A stretch of DNA of 64,000 nucleotides, from assembly GCF_902686445.1 (NCBI RefSeq), contig NC_062226.1, positions 9,602,501-9,666,500 on the forward strand, given 5' to 3'. Below, piece after piece: positions 49,101 to 59,300 of this stretch. Within the stretch, counting starts at the first letter, position 1. Every line of letters starts with the position of its first letter. The DNA is from Sciurus carolinensis (lineage: Eukaryota > Chordata > Mammalia > Rodentia > Sciuridae). A program made the position numbers and the translations under genes. Below the pieces are notes generated by a model. The model had not been told where the DNA came from, made no database searches, and saw nothing but the letters and a program-made list of their open reading frames with translations.

Positions 49101-52100
49101 CTCAGTTTGGAAGTTTCTTACAAAATTGAACATGCTATTACCATATGATCCAGCAATTCTGCTTTTTGGTATTCACTCACATGAATTGAAAACCTGTCTC
49201 CACACCAAAAGCTATATATAGATGCTACCGCAGCTTTGCTCAGAATTGCCAAAACTTGAAAGCAATCAGGTTGTCCTTCAGTAGGTGAATGGGTGAACAG
49301 ACTGGAACATCCAGACAGTGGTATACACTGAATGTAGTGAATGAGCTAACAAACCATGAGAAGACATGGAGAAATTTTAAATGCATATAACTAACTGAAA
49401 GAATCCAGCCTGAAAAGGCTACATGTGTACGATTCCAACTATATGACATTCTGAGAAAGGTAAAACTATTGAAACAATAGAAAGACCAGTGGTTTCTAGG
49501 AGTTGGAGGGAGGTAAGGATGAATATGTGAAGTACAGGATTTTCAGGGTAGTGAAACTACTCTATAATACTATGATGGTGGATATGTCATTATACCTTTG
49601 TCAAAACTTAGAGAATGTACATCACCAAGAGTGAATCTTAATGTAAACAAACTGCGGACTTTAGTAATGATGTGTCCATGTAATTTCTTCACTTGTGACA
49701 AATGTACCTTTTAGGTGCAGGATGTTGATAGTGGGGAGGTTTTGTGTGTCTGTGTTTGAGTGTTTGGGAACTCTGTACTTTCTGCTTAATTTTGCTGTGA
49801 ACCTGAAATTGCTCTAAAATATAGTCTATTTAAAAGGGGAAAAACAATTTTAAAAATCTGCTTTCCTTGGAGTCTTAACTCTCTCAGTAACAACTGTTTC
49901 CATCTTTGTAGTTGCTTAGACCAGAAACCTTAAGTTACTCTCAATTCCTTTTATTTCTTAACACCTTGTATCCAGTCAAAAATCTTGCAAATGCTACATT
50001 AAAAAAGAAATCTGAATATGTCTATTTGTCACCACTTCCTGCTTTTACTACCCTGGTCCAAGCCAGGATTAACTTATTGTATAAACCATCTAACTAGTCT
50101 TCTTACTTCTGTTTTTTTCCTTTACTACTCACCACTCCTGCCCCTCAATAGTCTGTTTTCTACAATAGACTTCTACTTATAGTCATGTCAGTCCTCTTTC
50201 AGGACTTTGTAATGGTTTCCCATGACTCTCAGTAGAAGCCCAGGTTCTTATATTCACCCCAGTGACCTTTACAATTTTGTGGCGCTCTCCTGTTTTTCAG
50301 AATCTTATTCAATTTATAACCACATGAGCTTCCATGTTTCTCAGACAGCAAGTCTGCTTTATGTCAGGGCTTTTTGTACCTATTTGTTGTCCCTCTGCCT
50401 GCAGTGCTCTGTCCCATAGCCTTACCTCCTTTAGATTTTTGCTCAAAAGTCACTTTTATCAGTAAGGGTTCTGTGCTCTCCTTATTTAAAATATCACCAC
50501 CTACCTTCCACTACTCAACTACTCACATTCCATATCCCTCTTCCAGTGCTTCAGTTTTCTCCATAGGTCATAGTTCCATGTAACAAATTACTATATACAC
50601 TTTATTTTTAAAAAATATTTTTAGTTGTAGATATTATATTATATTATATTTATTTTATGTGGTGCTGAGGATCAAACTCAGTGCCTCAGCAAGTGCTCCA
50701 CCACTAAACTACAACCCCAGCCGTACACTTTACTTATTTATTGTCTCTTTCCCTATTGTAATATAAACCCCTTGAAAGCAGGGTTTAGGTTCATCTTGAT
50801 TATTGTCATTTACTTAGTGTCCAGAACAATACCTGATAATATTTGTAAATTATGTGTTGCATTGAACAACTAAGTATTCAAGATAGTATAGTGGAAAAGG
50901 TAAGAAACCTGGCTTCCAAATCTGTTCCTAAGATTGAGTAGCTTTGTGATCTTAATCTTTGTGGGTCCCAGTCATGAGATTTGACATAGGTGCTTTTTAA
51001 TGCAAGACAGAATTTTGTAACTGTAGGAACTCTTGGAGTCAGTCTTTCCTTAGGATAGTAAGAGTTAGAGTTCAGAAACATTGTTTTATTCAGTAGTATC
51101 TGTTCCTGTGAACAGGGAACAGATACTAATGATGGATGACAGGACTATAGGTTGGTTTGATGAAGCATCTGGGGGTTTGGGACTAAAGGTCAGAATGACA
51201 ACAAGCCAAAAGGAAGATCTTGTCTTTGTTATTTCCACAATCCCACAGTGCTCGGGACTCGAACCTGGGCCTCCAGCATGAGAGGCAGGCACTCTACTAG
51301 GTGGGGTATGGCCTGCACTAAGATCTTGTCTTTGAGGTGCTAATGAAGATCAAGAACTTATCATTGGAATAAGAACAAACCACTTTATTTTGAAGTTTGC
51401 TGTTTTGTTGTCTAATATGTAGGAAATAAACAGCTGTAGATTTTCTCATTTTCTTTTGGGGGGCATTTTTTCATTATTTTCCTCCTCCTCTTCCATTATG
51501 AATTGTATTTCATGCTTGCCTCTGTTTAAGTTTTAAAACTGTTAAAGTGTATCTCTTATATATTAAAAAGACTATAGAATTTAGATTCCTTAGTGTTTAA
51601 ATAATATCTTTTCGCTTATTAGATTAATTTCTCCTTTCTTGACAGAAATATCATAAAATCTAGTAGGCCTCTGGTAGTAGAGTAGTATAAACTGGTTTTA
51701 GATGGAAGATTCCTATCCACTTCCCTATGTATAGCAGGGATATATTTCTCTCTCTTAGAATGCTATTGTGAGAATATGTTTTCTCTGAAACCTTATTTCT
51801 TTGGTGTGAGTGTGAAACAGAACAAATATAAATCCCCCCCTCCCAACACTACCTTACCCAGGCCTTGTGCATGCTAGGCAAGTGCTGTACCTCTGAGTTA
51901 TATCCCCATCCCACAGGACACATATTGTTCCTATTCTAGCTTTGCTTATGTGTGTGTATATTCTCTATAATCTTATTGTATTTGTAGTTTTATGTATCCA
52001 GTACTATATTCCAGATAGATAATAGTTCCATCATCAGAATTCCTTTTGTTTTCCTTTTATAACCACACCCTCTTGTTTCCTATTGCTGGAAACTTTTGGT

Positions 52101-53311
52101 TCTTGGCAACCACTAATCTGTTCTCCATTTCTAAAAATTTTGTCATTTTAAGAATGTTATATAAATGGCATCATATAGTATGTCTGAGATAGGCTTTTTC
52201 ACTTGGCATAAATACCTCAAAATTAATCCAGGTTGTTGTATGGCAATAGTTCACGTCTTTTTATTGTTAGGTAGTATTCCATGATGGACTATACCAATAT
52301 TTTTTATTTGGTACTTAAAGTTTTATTGTCAGGAGTGTAATTCCTGGGTCATGGTAAGTATATGGTTTACTTTTAAATTTAAAAACCTTTTACTTAACAT
52401 TACATATTCCTGGATTTATTTTTTTAATTTGGTGAAAAACATTATTTTACAGTTCTTTGTAAAGTTTTGTCTCCTAGAACCTATTATGTAGCCAGGGGAT
52501 TTGCATTTTGAAATAGTAATTGTGTCATTCTTATGCATTATGAACTATATTTGAAAACGGACAGAAAACTAACCCCAGAATTATCATAGGATAGTTTCTT
52601 TTCAAAAATTATACTTAGTCATTCTAAATATTAGTCCTTGTATTTTTTATACTTGGCCCTTGGTTTTAATATTTTACTAAAAGTTTGCATTTTATTTTTC
52701 TTCTTTCAGCGGCTATGTGATTATGTTTGTGACCTTCTCTTGGAGGAGTCAAATGTTCAGCCAGTATCAACACCAGTAACAGTGTGCGGAGACATACATG
52801 GACAGGTAAAATTTTCATAAAGGATTTTTAACATTTTGTGTTGTCTATGATCTATTCGTGTTACTACTTGCATTGCAAAGTTTAAAAAAGAAAAAAAAAA
52901 AAAAAAACAGCTAACAAAAATTTCCAGTACAGCAGAAAAATGTAATTTGTAGTTAAGTTGCCTCAGTCTCTGTGGTATTAATGGTACTGTCTTACTGTTC
53001 TGGAAAATAAAAGCAGTGATCAAAAGTATTCATGGAGTTTTTTAAAATTAAATTTGTAAATTGAATAAAATGCTCTGTTAATTGTTCTGTGGAATGACAG
53101 GACTTTCTGGTGCAGGTTAGAAGATATAAAATACAAATAGGAACTACTTGTAGTAATTATGATTAATAGGAGATGTCCCCCCTTTCATTCTATGCATTGC
53201 TGTTCTTTTTGTTCTTGTCACATATTATCAACATTTTATCATTTCTTTTGTCAGAATGAGAATAGCAAAATTTTAGAAAAATAAAATTGTTGGTGCATAC
53301 TTTCACAGCAA

Positions 53312-53356
<45 letters not shown>

Positions 53357-56300
53357 TTGCAGTGCTGGGGATTGAACCCAGGGCCTTGTGCTTGCGAGGC
53401 AAGCACTCTACCAACTGAGCTATCTCCCCAGTCCTCACAGCAAATTATTGATAGAATGAGATGAAAAAGATTTAGTTCGTTTTTCTCCCCCATCTGCTAG
53501 GATTTTGTTTGTTTTAAAGCAGTGACAGGAGGGGCACACGTCACTGTTAGGCTCTGCTGTCAGTATTTAGCCTAGTTGGAAACCTTACATGTATATTTAG
53601 AATTTTTTCACTGTGAAGTAAAAGGTGAACGGGTCATTCATAGCCTGTGCAATGTAGTTGGATCTGTAAGACCTAGAATACATGTTGCACAATCTAGTCT
53701 TTTAACATGTTTTTTGGAACTGGTATCGAACACAAGAGTACTCTACCATTGAGCTACATCCCGAGCCCTTTGTATTTTTTATTTTGAGACAGGGTCTGAG
53801 TTGTCCAGGCTGGCCTGGAATTTGCTATCCTCCTGCCTTAGCCTCCTGAGAGTTGCTGGGATTATAAGTGTGAACCTTGGCACCTGGCTATATTACAGTC
53901 CTTATGGATGCCAGCAGGACTTGGTCTGTCTTAAATATGACTATGTGAAGGAGCAGAAATGTATCTAAATTGTCCCTGATTAGGGGCTGCTCCATAAATA
54001 AAATCCTATTTTGACTACTTATAAATCTGCTTCCTTTTTGCTTTTTCAAGCTATTTTCTGAATGGTGAGATTATAATTAATCTTAACATTTGTATATCAT
54101 CAGTTCCTAAATAGAGGCCCTATTATGTCATCTTTGATTTGTTAAAATAGAAATTCTCTAGAGTAGACTTTAGGAATGAATTTCTTCAACTTTCTATATA
54201 ATTTCTCTCTAAAAGTATTATAAAAATGTTATAAGCATTTGTATTTTGCTAACATAAAGGATATTAATATTAGCAGTGCCTACTATACATCTTTTTTATA
54301 TACCTTTATTTTTATTATTTTTTAATGTGGTGCTGAGGATCAAACCCAGTGCCTGACACGTGCTAGGCAAGTGCTCTACCTCTGAGTTACAACCCCAACC
54401 CATCATACTATACATTTCTAAAAACTGGAATAAACCAAGTAATGTTTTCCCCTGGTTATAATATTAAAATTGAGGAGTTACTTGTGTTATCAAGGACTCT
54501 ACAATATGTGAATTACAGCCACATCAAAGATCAGAAAGTTAGACACAACCTCAAACTACTAAAATAAATTAAAAGCAAACAATTGTATTTCTGCATTACA
54601 TATACTTTCAATCAGATTTACAATTCTTGCTAACTTTTATCTTGAGTTTTGAGGTTAATGGTGGGCTTTTTTACACATTCAATGTCAAATTGTTTCAATC
54701 TATATGTTTTCAGAGAGTGAAACAGAGACTATGAAAAACTAAAGAATTAGCCCAAATTTACACAGCTGTTAAGGGGCAGAACTGAGATTTGAAACACATT
54801 TGGTTTCCTGTTGCATATTTTATTTTAAGACAATCACCCAACTGTGAACATCGTTTTGCTTATACTTGATTCCTAAAAATAATTGCTAATCAAAGTCATG
54901 GGACTTGAGCTTCTAAACAGCTACTGATGGATTAAATCAGATGTAGGATATATCCTTTGGGTCTTGCCTAACCCCTTGTCTAACCCCTTGGGCCCGTTCA
55001 GGAATTGCAGGATTCAGTTGAGTATGAATGAACATGTTGGCAATACATGGAGCTGAGAAGCCTTGAAGTAGTGTAATCTAGGGAGGAGATTACAGACCAA
55101 AGTCAGACACAGTTTGACTTTGACCACATACTAGCCATGTAAAAAGCCACATCGGTTAGCACAAGGATTCCTTAAGTGTGGCCTACAGATTTCTTTGCAG
55201 GTAGTTCAAAAGCAAAGGAGGGTAAAACTTCTGGTACCTCAGCATGAAACAAGAGAGTGGCACTGGACTCTGCTGACTCTCATTCTGTTCTTCACCAGCA
55301 TACATGTACAGTAAAATAAAATATCAATTTCATTTACACATGTCCTTGATGAAGCAGGAAGTATTGATCGTATTAACTCTCAGCCCTCGAACGCGTTCAT
55401 CTTTGGGTTTTGCCGGGTGATGCAGTGGGAAGTATACATAAAGTATATCTGCTGCGTAGTGAAGAAAGTTGATTTTACTCAAGGCAAAATATTTGTGCAC
55501 TCTTTGTGGTTTTTTGGTTTATTTTTTTACTGAAAAAATCATTCATAAATTAACATACAAAAATGTACAAAACATGAGTTAATGACAAAAGACTATTTTT
55601 GTGAAAAGTGTTTTTTAAAACATCTTTAGATTTCAGTGTAAAATATATCCCTGGCATCTCTTAAAACATAAGAGCAAACTCAAAAAAATGTTGTGCACTC
55701 CTTTTTTATTACACATTCTTTTTACTTAAAAGAACTAATGATAGACTATGGTTATTCAGACTTGGGTATTTGGCAACCATTTTTGCAGAAGTGAAGGAAG
55801 TAAGCTTAGTCATTTCAAAGAAAGCAGTTGACTGTGTTTGTTGCCAATGACAATATTTGAATTTATTAATGAGAATTCAGAGTTTTGGAAAATGTGAGTC
55901 TATCACGAAGCTCCCAGTTTCTGATACTTTTAAAGACTTTCCTGATGAGGTAAGTTGAGATGTGTTTGAACTTGTGATCCTCCTGCCTCAGCCTTCTGAA
56001 CTGCTGGGATTACATATGTACACCACCACGTGCCTGACAGCAAGTGGTGATATCAACAAATGTTTAGGGTTTTTTTTTTTTTTTTTTTTTTTGTACTAGG
56101 GATTGAATCCAGTGCTGCTTAACCACTGAACTTTATGCCCTGCCTATTTTATTTTATTTTACTAAACTGGGGCTGGATTTGTGTCTTAGTGGTAGAGTAA
56201 TCACCTGTAGCACCAACTGTGCTACATCCCCAGCCCCCCTTTTTATTTTTTGAGATAGGATCTTGCTAAGTTGCTTAGGGCCACTCTAAGTTCCTGAAGC

Positions 56301-59300
56301 TGACCTTGAACTTGTGATCCTCATGCCCAGCCTCCCAAGTTATTGGGATTATAGGCACGTGCCATAGCGCTGGGACAAATGTAGTTTTTTTGAGGATATG
56401 TAATGAAATACCATTTCCATCTTTCAAATGACCAGTGTATTTTTCACTGAAAGCTTAACAGATGCCAATCTAACAGGGTATGAATATACCACTACTACCA
56501 AGTGGTAGTATGTTTTCAGATTCATTGAGAGATGATTTTAGTTTTCATATTGTAATTATTCTTTAATTTTATTAAGCTACCACTTGTTGAATTTTAGTAT
56601 AACATTAAAAGAATATGCACAATTATCTGAAAATGTTATCAAATACTTCTCCCTTTTATAACTACGTATTTGTGTGAAACTGGATTTTATTCATGTACTT
56701 TAATCAGTATTTCTCAACAGATTGTAGAGGCAGGTCATGAAACTCCATCTGATTCTAGTTGGGTAGACAGTAAAGACATTTTCAAAAATGTAAAATAATG
56801 CCAGTTCTCTTCTCAGTAAATGACTAGTTTTGGGGAAAAAAAGTTTACTTCTGTTAAAATATTACTATTTAATGGTTTGTTTGTTTATTTATTTATTTAT
56901 TGTGGTGCCATGGATTGAACCCAGAGCTGCTTTACCACTGAACTACATTCTCAGCTATTTTTACTTTTCTTGTGAGACAGGGTCTCTCTAAGACCCAGGC
57001 CAGCCTGACACTTGAAATCTCTTGCCTCAACCTCCTGAGTCACTGAGATTACAGGTGTGCACCACCAGGCCTACCTAAGGGTTTTTCTCATTGATTTTTA
57101 AAATTTAAACATTAAAAATTTCTTGGTTTTCATTTCTAATATATTGCATACCAATTTGTATTGCCTACATAATTTAAAGCTTTTTTGGTACCTCTGCATT
57201 TTAAGACTGTGAATAAGTCCTGGAAACAAAGTTTAAGAAGTACTAAACTGGGGCTGGATTTGTGTCTTAGTGGTAGACTGATCACCTGGCATGTGTGAGG
57301 CACTGGGTTTGATCATCAGCACCACATAAAAATAATAAATAAAATAAAGGTATTGTGTCCATCTATAACTAACTTAAAAAAAAAAAAAAAGTAGTACTAA
57401 ACTGCTTGGCTGTTTTCTTGCCTGTCATGATGGAATACAATTTGCTTCTCACTATTGCTTTTGGTTTAAAATGAGAATATTTACAGTGTGTCAAAGATAT
57501 GAAAATCATAGTTTATTTGTGAAATGATGAGATGGACTTCCAGTAATGTGGGATGAGGGCTATTGTCTGTACTTGTTCTCATTAATTATTCATTATATTA
57601 ATGAAATTTGGGAAAAAAACTTATAATATGGAGTAAGAATTGTGGGTCACTGAAACAGATTATTTAATCACCTATTTTATATAGAGAGTAAATGGAAACT
57701 TAGAAAGCTTATGTTCAGGAACAGGTTTCTATAAATATCAATAGAAAAGTTTAACAGTACTCCCCCTGCTGCAGTACTGGGAATTGAACCCAGGGGATTG
57801 AACCAAGGGTAGTCTACCACTGAGCTATATATCCAGCCCTTTTTATTCTTACTTTTGAGACAGAGTCTTGCTGTTTCCTAGGCTTGGAACTTACAATCCA
57901 CCTGCCTCAGCCTCCAGAGTTGACGAGATTACAATCTTGGGCCTCTGTGCCTGCATTTCTCAACAATTTTATGAAAGCAGCTGACTCATAAAATTTACCA
58001 GGTTCCCTTCTTGCAGTTGGCCTGCAGATACTCACTGTTTTACATAGTAAAATTGTGTAGTTACATTATAAGTTTAGCTTTGCGTTCCATATTTTTCCTT
58101 AGTCATTTTTCATTTTGCTCCATAGTTTTCATGATACCTATTCATGACTAAAAGTCCTTGAGTTGGTAGATCATAATTTAAAATATTTCTTTTCTTTTCT
58201 TTTTTCACAATACCTTTATTTGGTTTATTTAGTTGTATGTGGTGCTGGGGATCGAACCCAGTGTCTCACACGTGCTAGGCAAATGCTCTACCACTGAGCC
58301 ACAGCCCCAGCCCCTAAAATATTTCTTTATGTTAGTCTTGAAGGTTATTTCTTTTGTTATTATAAGTGATGTCATAACACATTTAAAAATACATTTACAT
58401 AGCATTTCATATATATATTTTTTCCCTTTAGTATATGGCCACAGAAGTAGAATTACTAGGCCAGAGTTGATGAGCATTTTAATAGACTTTGAAATGTTTC
58501 AACAGATTGCTTTCTAAAAAGTTGAGCCTGGTATGATGGCACATGCTTATAGACCCAGCGCTGGCGGGGATTGCTTGAGCTCAGGAGTTCAGAGTAGCCT
58601 GGGCAATGTAGCAAAGTATTGTCTAGGGGAAAAAAAAAAAGATAATAAGTATATATAAGTATATATTATAGGAAATTATATATATGTATGGGTTTTCTTT
58701 ATTGCTCTTACTGTTTATATATGTGATAGATGGTATACAAACTATATAAACTTATATGGGGTAGAAAGTATTTTCCTTATATAGAGAGGGACTCCACATA
58801 GTACAAAGTAGCAACAAATATTTTAAAATAAAATATTTGTTTGACTGAAGTTAAATGCTTGTTTAATTAGTTTGATTGCTAATTTTAAGATGATAAAATT
58901 TATATTCCCTAAAGTCTATTTTTTTTAAATCTGAAAAGTAAGTACTTTAGACTTATGAAACATTGTAGAAGTTTAAACTTCAGTTTTGTTTAATGTGTCT
59001 TAAGATTTCTGTACTGTTTTAAGTGTTAGAAGTTTAAGGGATAATCTTTTAAGTGTAATTTATTCCTTACTAGGAACTTGTAATCAGCATATATTGCCTT
59101 TCTTTTATAGTTTTATGACCTTTGTGAACTATTCAGAACTGGAGGTCAGGTTCCTGACACAAACTACATATTTATGGTATGTAAACACCAATAATATCAA
59201 GGGCTTATTTAAAATTGAAAGGATCTGACTTATTCATGTAAATTGCATAATAATTGCATTTTCTTGTGACAGCTTCTATTTAAATAAATGAAAAGATGAT

